Shown here piece after piece: positions 51,516-62,470 of a stretch of DNA of 64,000 nt (its first letter is position 1; every line of letters begins with the position of its first letter). The position numbers and the translations under genes are program-made. The notes under the pieces were generated by a model, which saw nothing but the letters and a program-made list of their open reading frames with translations, did no database searches and was not told where the DNA came from. Source of the stretch: Serripes groenlandicus (taxonomy: Eukaryota; Mollusca; Bivalvia; Cardiida; Cardiidae); contig JASEVX010000007.1 of assembly GCA_031761405.1 (NCBI GenBank), forward strand, positions 34,327,677 to 34,391,676, written 5' to 3'.

Positions 51516-51843
51516 TAGTGGTTGCTTTTGTCTGAGTTTCGCTCAAGATCTCATTGACAGATGGGACGCGGCATATCAAATACCAAAATCGACATTGAGG
51601 GATATATATTCAGTCTATTTAAGTCCTTCTCTCCGGAAACCTACTGTATTGATCTGATCGCGATAAAGTCAAAGAAGGTTAAATAAAACCTCAGTCAAAT
51701 ATTGGCCATTGTGAAAAGTGAAGATCCAAATAAGCGTGTGCAGCCGCACAATCTACTCGAGATCTACACTTCTCACACATTACATACTTATCTGGAACTA
51801 CAATGTTTAGAATTGCCAACTTATACTTTATCCCAAGTACGGA

Positions 51844-52005
51844 TGATTGATTGAATGGATTTAACGCCATTTTACAATAATGTTAAAGTCAAATCACGGC
51901 GGCCAGACCACCTACCCATGTGTAGTCTGTTACAACGGTAGTCCACACATCAGTAGTTCCAAGCAACTGGCTGCATTTCACTGTTAACCTATTTGGATGG
52001 ACTCA
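51844..52005 (-). mobile_element. SINE F, 3 prime half, minus strand
   Basis: TGATTGATTGAATGGATTTA (tail), ACGCCATTTTACAATAATGT, GTCAAATCACGGCGGCCAG and AAGCAACTGGCTGCATTTC. The tRNA head is not found. Confidence 0.65.
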
Positions 52006-52078
52006 TACTACGTACAGAGAAGAACCAGATCAGACTAGGTGAAGGCAGCATCTGATCTGTTCATATAATTGGTCGTCA

Positions 52079-52290
52079 CCGCCTAGGTGGTGCAGTGTTA
52101 GATTGTCCGCACCTGGTGCAAGAGGTTGTTAGTTTGTTCCCGGATCGGGTCATACAAAATATCTAAAAATTGTTAGTATTATCTTTCCCTCCTTGGCACA
52201 CAGTATTGTAGAATACCGAATGACTCACTGGTGTCAGGATAAACGGACCAGTAGTACCTGTAACTTACCCTGGAAACGCAGTATACAAAT
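52079..52290 (+). mobile_element. SINE G, nearly complete
   Basis: CACCGCCTAGGTGGTGCAGT (A-box side), GAGGTTGTTAGTTTGTTCCC (B-box decayed), CGGGTCATACAAAATATC, CTCCTTGGCACACAGTATTG and TCACTGGTGTCAGGATAAAC. Confidence 0.68.
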
Positions 52291-52299
52291 TCCCATGTC

Positions 52300-52712
52300 G
52301 TTGAACAAGTCGAAAGGTTGATTTTCGCTTGAATGGGTTCAAAAATGACCTTTTGATCTATGTTGAAATAAAACTCCATGTTTTATGTATCAAACAATGC
52401 TCTTAAATTTGATAAATGAATTGTAAATGCATTCATTTATGTAAGTTAGACCAATACATCAAATAAAGAACATAGATCAAACGATGGCTTTATGTCAGAC
52501 TAATGCGAAATGGGGAGAAATTTACGGTATAAAAACATTGAAGTAGAAATATTATGATTGTGGCCAGGTGTTAAAATAATTTTCAAATTCAGTAAGAAAA
52601 TAATAATTTAAGTAAATATGTCTCTTTATTTTTTTTTTATGAGTGAAATAAAATGTTATAAAACTGCAAAATTGATCGGTATTGAGCAGTCATAACAAAA
52701 CACCCGAGTCTT
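52300..52712. other. No feature recognised
   Basis: AT-rich, no ORF or repeat signature. Confidence 0.45.
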
Positions 52713-52920
52713 CTAACCCGTTCCTCCATACAGAAAATTTGTTACATACGACATACTAAACAAAAATTCTATTACTGAAAGTGTAATTATTGAGGAGTGT
52801 TGAAAATATTGTGACAAATGGAGAATTTGCTCGTCATGAGCAATTTCTCTTTCTGCCACAATATTTTCAAAAGTTATTTCCAACAGAAGCATGGGCATGT
52901 ATATTAAGAAGGAAATGGGT
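52713..52920 (-). mobile_element. MITE A, old copy
   Basis: CTAACCCGTTCCTCCATAC, hairpin AATTTGCTCGTCATGAGCAATT, and a weak right end AAGGAAATGGGTCTA. Confidence 0.65.
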
Positions 52921-53145
52921 CTATAACAGATCGAAATGTTACATTGAATCACCAGCCTTTGGTTAACTAGACTCCAATAGTTTTCGGCGACACCGAAAGA
53001 GTGAATGTTCGAACGCAAAAAGAAAAGAATGAAGGGAAGAAAGAAAGTAGGAAGAATTAATTAATGTCTAAAAGAACCAAGGAATGAACGCACGAATGAA
53101 CTAATAAACTGGTGGACAGACAGCTGTGCGGACATTATTGAATCC

Positions 53146-53375
53146 TTATCCCTTTCCCTCATACGACAATTCTGCAGCAGACGACTTTGAACACATTTTG
53201 TCAAAAAAAAGAAAATCTCTATAATTGAATGGATAACCTATGACTAAAAGTGGAAAACATTGTGGCAAAAGGAGGAAGTGCTCGTTTTGAGCAATTTCTT
53301 TTTTTGTTACTATGTTTTTAAAAAGCCGCCTGCTGCAGAGGCGTCAGTAAGCGTCTATATGAGGGACAGAGTTAA
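53146..53375 (-). mobile_element. MITE A, near-intact
   Basis: 230 bp. TTATCCCTTTCCCTCATAC at left (one change in TTAA) and GAGGGACAGAGTTAA at right. The internal order matches the 4.5- and 6.0-kb copies. Confidence 0.86.
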
Positions 53376-53605
53376 ATATTGTTTTCTTACACTCATTGCG
53401 ATCTATTTCAGTAATACCAGTAGTACTGGTAACATACCGTTATATAACTGAACACTTGTTGAAAGCGGGGTTATACACCATATACAAATAAAACTTACGA
53501 CTCGGCCGATACTGTTCCTTTGCATGTACACCCTTTAGTCGTCACTGTACGCCGAAACAAGATATACCGGCTCATAACCAGCCCTTCACACATGTATGGG
53601 AAAGG

Positions 53606-53833
53606 TTAAACCCTTTTCCACCTGCATATTCATTTTTAACGCAAAAGCAGAAGACGACTTTTGAAAACATTTCGGCTAAAGGTGAAATTGCTCATGATGA
53701 GCAATTTCCCACATTGGCCGCAATGATTTCAACTTTATTTAACAATTAAGCTATCTTTTATGGAGATTTTTCAGGTTTTCATGTTTTTAAAGTCACCTGC
53801 TTCAGATTTGTAGTATGTGGGGGAAAGGGTTAA
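53606..53833 (+). mobile_element. MITE A, TTGGCCGCAATG form
   Basis: 228 bp, TTAAACCCTTTTCCACC and GTGGGGGAAAGGGTTAA. The hairpin AAATTGCTCATGATGAGCAATTT is perfect. The ACAATTAAGCTATCTTTTAT spacer links it to the minus-oriented copies at 14.8 and 36.0 kb. Confidence 0.83.
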
Positions 53834-54049
53834 ATGAACAATGTAGTGACGAGGCAATCCACAATTCGGAAGAAATATGTTTACTTTGATGGAAGTACAA
53901 TTTGAAAAGTAAACATAGACTGAATAGTTTAAAGAGGTGGACTTGCCCATTTTATTTGCTCATTATATATAATTTTAGGTGGCTTAATAGCCTCTTACTG
54001 AGTTAACTCTTTTCTTTCAACGCAAAACACATTATATCATATACCGAAT

Positions 54050-54193
54050 ATCTCCCTTTCCCACATACAGGCGATTTTGTTTGCATCTGCAACAGACGCA
54101 ATATGAAATAATATGTCCAACATTGTATTTAGAAAGATCATTTTTTTTTTCCATAATTTTGCATATATTTTCTTTCTTCGGGAAAAGGATAAG
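54050..54193 (+). mobile_element. MITE A, decayed
   Basis: CTCCCTTTCCCACATACAGG, TTGCATCTGCAACAGACGC and GGGAAAAGGATAA. Confidence 0.55.
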
Positions 54194-54246
54194 CTTTAGG
54201 TCTTATTTTTATAGAAAATAAAACAAACCAGTACGACATCGCTTAT

Positions 54247-54448
54247 TTAACCCTTTGCCGATGGTAGACACATGTTGACACAATAAAAATGTAACTAAAG
54301 GAGAAAATCGCTCATAATGAACAATTTCTCCTTTTGTCACAGTGTTTTGAGCTATTTTCAATAAGTATAATTTCATTTGTAGAATAATTTCATATTTTCT
54401 TAAAGTCGTTATATGCATATTTGGTGGGTTTGTGTGGGAAAGGGTTAA
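54247..54448 (+). mobile_element. MITE A, left arm shortened
   Basis: TTAACCCTTTGCCGATGG and GTGGGAAAGGGTTAA. The CTGCAGCAGACG arm motif is deleted on the left. The hairpin reads CGCTCATAATGAACAATTTC. Confidence 0.78.
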
Positions 54449-54839
54449 CAGAAATAGGTATTCTTTAAAAAATATATATTATTATATATATATTTATATC
54501 TGTATATGGGAACGAGACTTAGATCTGCCACATATTATTACGGTGTCTCTTTGTTTATTTATGATGGAAAGGCGTCTAAATTGACGATATGACGATAAGA
54601 GCTAACGTAAACCCTTGCTACATTAAGTCATAGGCTTTAATAAACTAAATTTGGTAGTAGTGCTTTCAATATGCTAGAATCTTTGGATGGTAAGGAGTAT
54701 GTTGAAGCTCTACTCGGTTTGAATCTGAACTTGAACAGCGTACTGCTTAACAATTATGATATGTTTTACAAACATGTGGTACTATTTCTACATAACGTAT
54801 GGAATAGTTACAAGTACTTTGTACCGGGTTGAATAAATA

Positions 54840-55039
54840 NNNNNNNNNNNNNNNNNNNNNNNNNNNNNNNNNNNNNNNNNNNNNNNNNNNNNNNNNNNNN
54901 NNNNNNNNNNNNNNNNNNNNNNNNNNNNNNNNNNNNNNNNNNNNNNNNNNNNNNNNNNNNNNNNNNNNNNNNNNNNNNNNNNNNNNNNNNNNNNNNNNNN
55001 NNNNNNNNNNNNNNNNNNNNNNNNNNNNNNNNNNNNNNN
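54840..55039. other. Assembly gap, 200 N
   Basis: Exactly 200 unknown bases. The round number suggests a placeholder and not a measured size. All reading frames spanning it are meaningless. A MITE A copy begins at the first base after the gap. Confidence 0.98.
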
Positions 55040-55248
55040 ACCCTTTCCCTCATATAAACGCTTTCGGACGCTCTCTGCAGCAGACGGCTTTTTGAAAACA
55101 TAGTGACAAAAGAAGAAATTGCACAAAACGTGCAATTTCTCCTTTTGCCACAATGTTTTCCACTTTTCGTCATAGGTTATCCATTCAATTATGGAGATTT
55201 TTTATGTTTTGACAGAATGCAGAATTGTCGTCTGAGGGAAAGGGTTAA
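55040..55248 (+). mobile_element. MITE A, adjoining the assembly gap
   Basis: It starts at ACCCTTTCCCTCATATAAAC (the TTA is probably within the gap) and ends GAGGGAAAGGGTTAA. The right arm lacks GTTCAAAGTCGTCTGCT. Confidence 0.85.
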
Positions 55249-55530
55249 TAAAGGTATCACTTTCATATCAGTAGTCTTTTTTGTTATGACCGGATCTGGG
55301 ATCGAATTCTGGTATTCTGGTATCGCGAGGCGTTAACACCATCTACTACATCTCGGGTTAGATATCAGTAAGGTGGTTAATTGAATAGAAAGAAATCGTG
55401 ATGACATAAAAATAGAATATCAATTGATATTTGACTAACTACCGCTGTGATGTTTTTTTTTTTCTATTTTAAAATAGTTTCGTTTTCATGGAAATAAAAG
55501 ACGAGAGCGTGGGTTGGACATTTTTTTTCC

Positions 55531-55750
55531 ATTACCTCCCTACTGAAACTTTTTCACACCACATGCAGCAGTCGACTTTCAGAATTATATATAAAAGAGG
55601 AATATTTGGTTCATCGAAACGAGCATTTTCTCCTTTCCTCACGACTGTATGAAAATACATATTTGTTATTGTTTTTCCCGATGTGATTACAACATAAGTC
55701 TTCACATCAGTCAAATCTAAATACCATTATTATGCGGTAAAGGGGGTATA
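55531..55750 (-). mobile_element. MITE A, very decayed
   Basis: CACACCACATGCAGCAGTCG, GAGCATTTTCTCCTTTCC and ATGCGGTAAAGGGGGTA. Boundaries are uncertain. Confidence 0.42.
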
Positions 55751-55913
55751 GCGTATGACTATCCATATCATATTTTCTAACATTTAATTTTTCTGTTCCA
55801 ACTTTTGACACCATTCCAGATTCATAGTCTATCTCAAACCACACCCAAAACTAACGTTTCAAAAGTATTATTTTATTCTTACTAGATTGTTCATATAAGC
55901 AGGAATGTAGAGT

Positions 55914-56187
55914 ATATATGTGCCGTCACGCGAGAAAACGAACATTGTGGACTAAGCGTAAAGTATCGACCCGGATCAGCCTAAGCATGCCTCGCAGGCT
56001 AACCCGGACAGACTCTTTTCGCCTCCTGTGGATTTTCTGTCTCAGGAATCATTATTATATACATCTAGCTCCCTGAGACGGAATGTGTCGGCCCGGATTA
56101 GCCTGCGCGGACTGCGCAGGCTGATCTGGATCGATACATTACGCAGAGTCAATAATGTTGGTTTTCCGAGCGGGAGGGCTCATATAC
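55914..56187. mobile_element. Element C, near-complete short form
   Basis: About 274 bp, ATATGTGCCGTCACGCGAGA and GCGGGAGGGCTCATAT. Both GC stems and the central GCCTCCTGTGGATTTTCTGT are well preserved. Confidence 0.86.
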
Positions 56188-56189
56188 AG

Positions 56190-56634
56190 TTTTAATTCTA
56201 GATTCCTGATTCTAAGAATTTCATCAACACTGTTTGATATTTTTGTCCTTTGATCTCATTGCCCGATGTACACGATTTACGTATACCGTTATAAATGCAC
56301 GTTTAGTGTTATAACAGAACAGAACGGACCACACCTACTGTTTATTTTGTAATAAAGGAAATCCGTTTTAGTCCACATGATTACGTAAAAAGAAAACCCC
56401 CAAATAAACATTTTTATAATTGTTAGCTAAGAAAATAAATAGTTCTTAGTACACGTGAGTTACAATTTTAAAAATAGATAAAATACGATCTATTAATAGA
56501 AACAGGGGAAATCCGAAATGTCGATTGTTCACCTTCGCCTATCCTTAAACGTTTCATCATTTTTCTTAAATCTCAAAACATTGCATTAGCAGGCCAACCT
56601 TCCCAGCCTTGTTTGATTAATGATGTGTTAGATT
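56190..56634. other. No feature recognised
   Basis: AT-rich and without repeats I can name. Confidence 0.45.
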
Positions 56635-56852
56635 TTAACCCTTTCCCATTTAAAGACGCTTTCTGACGCCACTTCAGCAGACCACTTTTGAAAACATTGT
56701 GGCAAAAGGAGAAATTGCTCATTTCTCCTTTTGCCACAATTTGTTCAACTATATTCAAAGATTGTTCATTCATGTATAGAGCGTTTCCCTATTTTTACCA
56801 GGATATCCCAAAGTCGTCTGCTGCAGATTTACTGTATGCGGGAAAGGGTTAA
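56635..56852 (+). mobile_element. MITE A, loop deletion
   Basis: 218 bp, TTAACCCTTTCCCATTTAAA and GCGGGAAAGGGTTAA. The hairpin is GGAGAAATTGCTCATTTCTC, so the GAGCAA return strand is lost and the stem is about 20 bp with a short loop. Confidence 0.83.
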
Positions 56853-57069
56853 CTGTTTTTGTTTTATTATTGTTAATGTTTTATGAACAATTTAAGTAAC
56901 TCCTTTAAATACTTCTTAAGTAATTCAGTATTCGTTTTGTTTTGGTTGCGTTCAACACACAGACACACACACACACCAGGAAATAACTATGATATCTTAA
57001 AAAAGAAGTTATAAACCCATATAAAACATAAGTCAGAATTAATCGTGTGCGTTGGACGAGTGATACTCA

Positions 57070-57626
57070 TTATTTCCCACTTACAACAAATCTGCGGCAG
57101 ACGACTTTGAAAATGTTTAGTAAAAACAATGGAACCTAGCGATAAATGAAAGAACAGTATTTTGATAAAGTTGAAAACATTGAGACGAAATGAGAAATTT
57201 CTTATTTTGTGACAATGTTTTTAAACGTTGTCTGCTGCAGAGAAGGGCGTAGCTCCCTTTAGGCACTGTAGGCACGTGTCTACACATATTTCCTCAAAAT
57301 GCCCCAAAATGCAGCTGCGGCGATAGACATCTGCGTAATTTATCGACCAGATCAGCCTGCGCCGCCCGCGCAGACTGATCCGGCCGACACATTCCGTTTT
57401 AGGTGGATAGATGTATAGAGTAGTTATTCCTGAAACAGAAAATCCACAGGATGCGAAAAGTTTCTATCCGGGTAGGCCTGTGTGGCATGCTTAAGCTGAT
57501 CCGAGTCGATACTTTACGCAGAGTCCACAATGTTGATTTTCTCACGAGACGGCCTACACATTGATTATTGCAAAGCTACGCCCCTGGCAGAGGCGTATTA
57601 AGCGTCAGCATGTTGTAAAGGGTTAA
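57070..57626 (-). mobile_element. MITE A split by a long-form element C
   Basis: The left part is TTATTTCCCACTTACAAC to GTTGTCTGCTGCAGAG (57242). The right part resumes GCAGAGGCGTATTAAGCGTC at 57589 and ends GTAAAGGGTTAA. The insertion point lies between the CTGCAGAG and GGCGTCA words of the normal right arm. Confidence 0.82.
57243..57588 (-). mobile_element. Element C, long form, inserted in MITE A
   Basis: AAGGGCGTAGCTCCCTTTAG (left end decayed from CAGGGGCG) to AAAGCTACGCCCCTG. It carries CACTGTAGGCACGTGTCTAC, CAGCTGCGGCGATAGACATC, the two GC arms and CTCACGAGACGGCCTACAC. GCAGAG is present on both sides, a 5-6 bp direct repeat. Confidence 0.85.
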
Positions 57627-57639
57627 ACGGAGTCAAATG

Positions 57640-58029
57640 ATAAAGGTCATGGCAAATCGTGTTCCTTCTTATAATAAATAAAATGATGCATAAGCGGTGC
57701 TCCGTGCAATCTGACTAAAGTACACGATCTGACCAAATGTAAGATTGTGCTCCGTGAAAACCAACCTTAACCTGCGCGTTAATACTACGGATCCAACCGG
57801 ATTCTACTTTACAGAAGTCTCGTGGACTCTTTTATGAATAATTGGCGTACAGTGAAGATTAACATCAGTCTGCGCGAATGCGCCGGCTAATCTGCATCTA
57901 CACTGTTAGCGTATTCTTTACGATTGGATTGCCCAAAATTGCCGCTCATATCTTACTTAAACTTGATGACAATCACGTGAATTTTAAAAAAAAAGTTTTT
58001 TATTCACTATTTGCCTCCATCAAAATGTT
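57640..58029. other. Palindromic repeat traces, no gene
   Basis: GTGCTCCGTGCAATCTGAC near 57700 and GTGCTCCGTGAAAACCAAC near 57750, then CAGTCTGCGCGAATGCGCCG near 57870. These look like remnants of a C-like or related palindromic element that I could not delimit. Confidence 0.35.
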
Positions 58030-58231
58030 TCTTGCTGCCTCTGAAGCAGGCGACTTTTGAAAACATCGTGATAGAAGGGGAACTGCCTCATAATGAACAA
58101 TTTCTCCTTTCGCCACGCTGTTTTCAATCATATTCAATACGTATTCTGTCCTTTACAGAGAATTTCCATAGTTTTGCCTAATTGTTTTAAAATTCGTTTG
58201 TGCAGATCCTTTATATGTCGGAATGTGTTAA
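58030..58231 (+). mobile_element. MITE A, left end truncated
   Basis: TGCCTCTGAAGCAGGCGACT, CATAATGAACAATTTCTCC and ATGTCGGAATGTGTTAA. Confidence 0.62.
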
Positions 58232-58270
58232 TCTTTTTATAACATTTACCTGATTAATTTATGAAAACGC

Positions 58271-58484
58271 TTAACTCTTTCGGCGCCAAAGGCAATATTG
58301 AGGTGTTTGCAAACAATACTGATTCAGGTGAGTCAGCTCGTAACGAGCTGTCTCACCTGAAATCAGCATTGTTTGCCTTTTAGTTATCAAAATAGTCCAA
58401 AATTATCATAAATTGAGAAATGGACACACCCGATTTTGAACACGGAAGAGTCTACTTTAAACAATTCGGCGCTGAAAGAGTTAA
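58271..58484 (+). mobile_element. MITE E, second TTAA family
   Basis: 214 bp between TTAA sites. TTAACTCTTTCGGCGCCAAA at left and TTCGGCGCTGAAAGAGTTAA at right are inverted repeats with one or two mismatches. The centre pairs CAGGTGAGTCAGCTCGT with ACGAGCTGTCTCACCTG. No ORF. The TTAA borders suggest the same type of transposase as MITE A, but the termini differ (CTCTTTCGGCGC against CCCTTTCCC). Confidence 0.8.
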
Positions 58485-58578
58485 CATAAATACACTTCTA
58501 AGAATTATCAAATCTGAAAAATTGAAAACACCCGGAAAACATGTAAATGAAACACGTTGATCCTAAAGGCATTTAGCG

Positions 58579-58808
58579 TTAACCCTTTCCCTCATATAGA
58601 CGCTTTCTGACGCCCCTGAAGCAAACGGCATTTTGAAAACATAGTAACAAAAGAAGAAATGGCACAAAACGTGCAATTTCTCCTTTTGTCACAATGTTTT
58701 CCCCTTTAGGTCATAGGTAAACCATTCAATTATAGAGATTTTCCATTATTTGACAAAATATGTTCAAAGTCGTCTGCTGCAGAATTGTCGTATGAGGGAA
58801 AGGGTTAA
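58579..58808 (+). mobile_element. MITE A, intact
   Basis: 230 bp, perfect ends. Small changes in the left arm (GCCCCTGAAGCAAACGGC). Otherwise it matches the 19161 and 40038 copies. Confidence 0.91.
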
Positions 58809-59230
58809 TGATCACATGTTTTGATATATTGCATCATTGTAGCTAAGGAGAGTAAAATGGTCGGTTTAAAATATTTTAAATTGAACCAATAAAGGGGACA
58901 TCAAGAAAGGATGTATTTCTCATTCATACTTCGTTTACCAGTCAGTATTTTGAATATAATCTATGAAATCACGATCCTAATAAAATCACGCATTGTCAAG
59001 GAATGGAAAACGGAAACATCTTACTAAACTCTTTTTATTTGAAAAATATTTTTAGGTCGTTTGCTTAGAATAATCATCATGTAAAATACCAGAATATCAG
59101 AAAAATAAATTTGATGAAGATTAGAAAGCATTGTGGGAAAAGGAGAAATTGCTGATGGTGACTATTTCCTATTTTTTCCAAACGTATTTTCAAAGGTTTT
59201 CTTCTGAACGGAGCTTATTTGAAAGTTCTG

Positions 59231-59392
59231 CAAGCTAGACATACGTTGACTTTGAATTTTGGAAATTCCCAATGTCTTGAAGACGGGTAATTTTGGTAAT
59301 GAGTCAATTGTGGATTTTTTCGGGGCATATTTGAAATAGTTGAAATGATATCACAATCACATTTTTTCCTTTTGTTTTCTATTAATCGGTTA
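59231..59392 (+). repeat. Direct repeat, copy 1 of 2
   Basis: CAAGCTAGACATACGTTGAC, TTTGAATTTTGGAAATTCCC, AATGTCTTGAAGACGGGTAA and TTGTGGATTTTTTCGG. It is repeated about 900 bp downstream. Confidence 0.82.
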
Positions 59393-59493
59393 TAAATATA
59401 TACTATAAATATATACATGTACTATATATGTTCTTTATTTCCTCTTATTCAGAAAATCATACCGATACGATACAAACATCCCAAACCATACAA

Positions 59494-59568
59494 TTTATCG
59501 CTATAAACTTCTTCTCTCTCTCTCTCTCTCTCCCTCTATCTATCTCTCTAGAAGTTTATAGCGATAAA
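59494..59568. repeat. 19-bp perfect inverted repeat with a CT-rich loop
   Basis: TTTATCGCTATAAACTTCT at 59494-59512 and its complement at 59550-59568 enclose a (CT)n/(CTAT)n loop, followed at once by a long (GA)n tract. Confidence 0.88.
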
Positions 59569-59739
<171 letters not shown>

Positions 59740-60130
59740 CAAACACACACAGGAGTATATGCATAGGCACAGCAGAATTTACATGTGCAACTAATATATA
59801 AGCATAACAAACAGCATACAACGTAAATGCATGCATACATATTTAGACACTGGTACTCTGTCATATATACAAATAGTTCTAAGACCAGTTATAATATATT
59901 TCAATTTCATACAACTACCTATACGTATCTGCCATTATAACAACGATTTCTCAGCTTGCTTATAAGAGTTCCAAATGGAATGCAGAAACAATGCGACATG
60001 CTTGAAAAATACATCACTGTTCAGCGATACTAATATAACAAAAACTGTGCTTCCAAACTTGGAGGCAGTTGCTTTCTGCACGAAGCGTGTTGAACAAGTC
60101 GTCTGCATCAGGAAAAGGGCTGACCTAAAT

Positions 60131-60291
60131 GCTTGCTAGACAAACCTTGACATTGAATTTTGGAAATTCCCAATGTCTTGAAGACGGTTAATTGCGGTAG
60201 TGAGTCAATTGTGGATTTTTTCGGCACATATTTGAAATAGTTGAAATGATATCACATATTTTCCCTTTGTTTTTGATTAATCGGCTACAAC
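60131..60291 (+). repeat. Direct repeat, copy 2 of 2
   Basis: CATTGAATTTTGGAAATTCC, CAATGTCTTGAAGACGG, GAGTCAATTGTGGATTTTTT and TATTTGAAATAGTTGAAATG, about 88 percent identical to 59231-59392. Confidence 0.82.
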
Positions 60292-60420
60292 TGATAACGT
60301 AATATTTGTAATGACCCGTAACATGTCGCCCTTACGCCTATTTTATGTATTAACCGACACCTGTAATCCGATATATGCGATCAGTGGCATGCCATTTGTT
60401 TCTTTGTTTACATAAACGAG

Positions 60421-60665
60421 ATTGATTGATTGATTGTTTGGTCTTTTACGCCGCTTTCAACAATATTTCAGTTATATCACGGCGTTTACTTGGAATATAC
60501 CAGTACTTCCGGTCCATGTTTGCTGACCCCGCAATCTTGAACGCCAAGGACGAAAGCCATTACTACAATTTTTAAAATACTTGGTATGACCCAGCCGGGG
60601 ATCGTCCCCGCGACCCCCAGCACTCGAGGATGACGTTCTACAACTACACCACCGAGGCGCTCTGC
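60421..60665 (-). mobile_element. SINE G, complete
   Basis: In minus orientation: head GCGCCTCGGTGGTGTAGTTG (A-box side), GGTCGCGGGGACGATCCCCG (B-box side), TGGGTCATACCAAGTATTTT, GTAATGGCTTTCGTCCTTGG, CGCCGTGATATAACTGAAAT, GCGGCGTAAAAGACC and an (AATC)n tail at the left border. The best SINE G copy in the window. Confidence 0.82.
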
Positions 60666-60892
60666 GAACACTATCCTTAACGTAGATCAACAAATGAGGG
60701 CACCTGCGCGCGTATTCATGCTCTTGATCCAAGTGAACATAGGTTAACAGAAGTTTCTTGTTTTGGCCATCTATCTATCTGACGAATAGTTAGATCCGAT
60801 TGCAATGCTTATCTGGATCTACACTGGTAACAAATGCATTAAAGTTGGCTTTCCAGAGCGTCGCCCAAATGTTGTTTTATATGTCTTTTCAA

Positions 60893-60950
60893 AACATTTC
60901 GGCAAATGGAGAAATTGCTCATTTGGAAAGGATTAAGCTAATGAGCCACA
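60893..60950 (+). mobile_element. MITE A, internal scrap
   Basis: TTTTCAAAACATTTCGGC and AAATGGAGAAATTGCTCATT only. Confidence 0.4.
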
Positions 60951-61146
60951 TCACACGAGCATCGGATGGTAAGCCAACCCAACTTCAAACCGTCGGATTG
61001 TCTTCATTGATCTCATGCAGATGATGCAATGATGATTGTGTGAATACATGGCGATAAGCCAATATCCAGAGAAGACTTAGTAAAGTCTGATCTAGATCTT
61101 CACAGATCGCAAAGATTAAAATGACTGAAGGATCAATATACAACCA

Positions 61147-61440
61147 GACCCCAGTAGCTCAGTCGGTAGCGAGGTGGGCTGTCAATCAAGGGGTTATGAG
61201 TCCGAACCGAATAACGACCAACATTCTTTGCGACGTTTGACAAAAGACAATAAGACAAGCGTCATTCGCCTCTTCCATCAATGGGTCAAAAGCCTATGTG
61301 GAAAAGCAGCCAGTTGCCTGAAACGACTGTGTAGTGGAGTTATGGTGTGTGAAAGCCAGGAAACACATGGGTTTGTATATTTCCACCCTGATTTGAGTGG
61401 ATATTTATTGAAAACGGCGATAAACCGCAATTAATCAGTC
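61147..61440 (+). mobile_element. SINE F, full-length
   Basis: CCAGTAGCTCAGTCGGTAGC (A box), AAGGGGTTATGAGTCCGAAC (B box altered), GACAAAAGACAATAAGACAA, CTTCCATCAATGGGTC, AAAAGCAGCCAGTTGCCTG, AGCCAGGAAACACATGGG and AAAACGGCGATAAACCGC. The tail is short (AATTAATCA). No flanking duplication seen. Confidence 0.8.
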
Positions 61441-61542
61441 GCCTATCTGTAAATTTAAACATTTTTGAAAGTCCGGTGACAATAATCATTTGTCTTAACT
61501 TGATTATAATTCACATCTTCCTTTAAATAGTCCTTTCACTAT

Positions 61543-61708
61543 TTCCCACATATTACAAATCTGCAGTAAACGACTTCGGAAATATTTAAGAATAATAGGA
61601 ATTCTTTTTTTTATAAATGTGAGACCAATTATTAAATAAATTATAAGCCAATTTTCCTTTTGCCACACTGTCGTCAAAAGTCGTCCGCTGTATGTAGAAA
61701 ATGTTAAA
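61543..61708 (-). mobile_element. MITE A, decayed
   Basis: TTTCCCACATATTACAAATC, TGCAGTAAACGACTTCGG and AAAGTCGTCCGCTGTATG. The right end is cut to AAAATGTTAA. Confidence 0.58.
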
Positions 61709-61719
61709 TGTGTATCGGC

Positions 61720-62346
61720 GACGTTTCAACGAGAACACCAACATTATGGACTCTGCATAATGTATCTACCCAGATCAGCATGCGCATTCCGCACAGACTA
61801 ATCGGAGCCGACAAATTCCCTCTCAGGGGGATAGAGGTATAGAGTAATGATGCTTCCTGAAGTAGAAAATCCACAGGAGGCGAAAAGAGTCTGTCCGTGT
61901 TAGCCTACGCGGCACAATGATGGTTTTCTCGTGAGGCTGCGGCGATAGGCCATCTGCGTAATGTATCGACCAGATCAGCATGCGCAGTCCGCACAGACTA
62001 ATCGGGGCCGACAGATTCCGTCTGAGGGGGATAGAGGTATAGAGTAATGATGCTTCCTGAAATAGAAACTCCACAGGAGGCGAAAAGAGTCTGTCCGTGT
62101 CAGCCTACGCGGCACAATGATGGTTTTCTCGTGAGGCTGCGGCGATAGGCCATCTGCGTAATGTATCGACCAGATCAGCCTGCGCTGTCCGCGCAGACTG
62201 ATCCGGCCGACACATTCCGTCTTAGGGGGGATAGATGTATAGAGTAGTTATTCCTGAAATAGAAAATCCACAGGAGGCGTAAAGAGTCTGTCCGTGTCAG
62301 CCTGCGCGGCACCATGATGGTTTTTTCTCGTGGAACGGCTCATACT
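61720..62346. mobile_element. Element C, tandemly amplified (about three units of 200 bp)
   Basis: GTGAGGCTGCGGCGATAGGC occurs at 61931 and again at 62131. Each unit holds ATCTGCGTAATGTATCGACC, a GATCAGC..GCGC arm, GGGGGATAGAGGTATAGAGT and CCACAGGAGGCGAAAAGAGT. The outer ends are ACGTTTCAACGAGAACACC and TCGTGGAACGGCTCATAC. Unit 3 carries GCCTGCGCTGTCCGCGCAGA, the long-form version, so the units differ in origin. Confidence 0.85.
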
Positions 62347-62470
62347 AATCTAAATTCATGAAATTATGCATAAATTATAAACAAATGGCGTTGTTCAATA
62401 ACCTTTAAACGCCCACCACTACAACTTTTGTTGTAGATACGTTGGGGTTAAATGCTAGATCCTGAAAAGG

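Noticed and set aside
54788..55173. ORFs of 88-121 codons across the N run
   Set aside because: They exist only because unknown bases contain no stops. The real sequence is missing.
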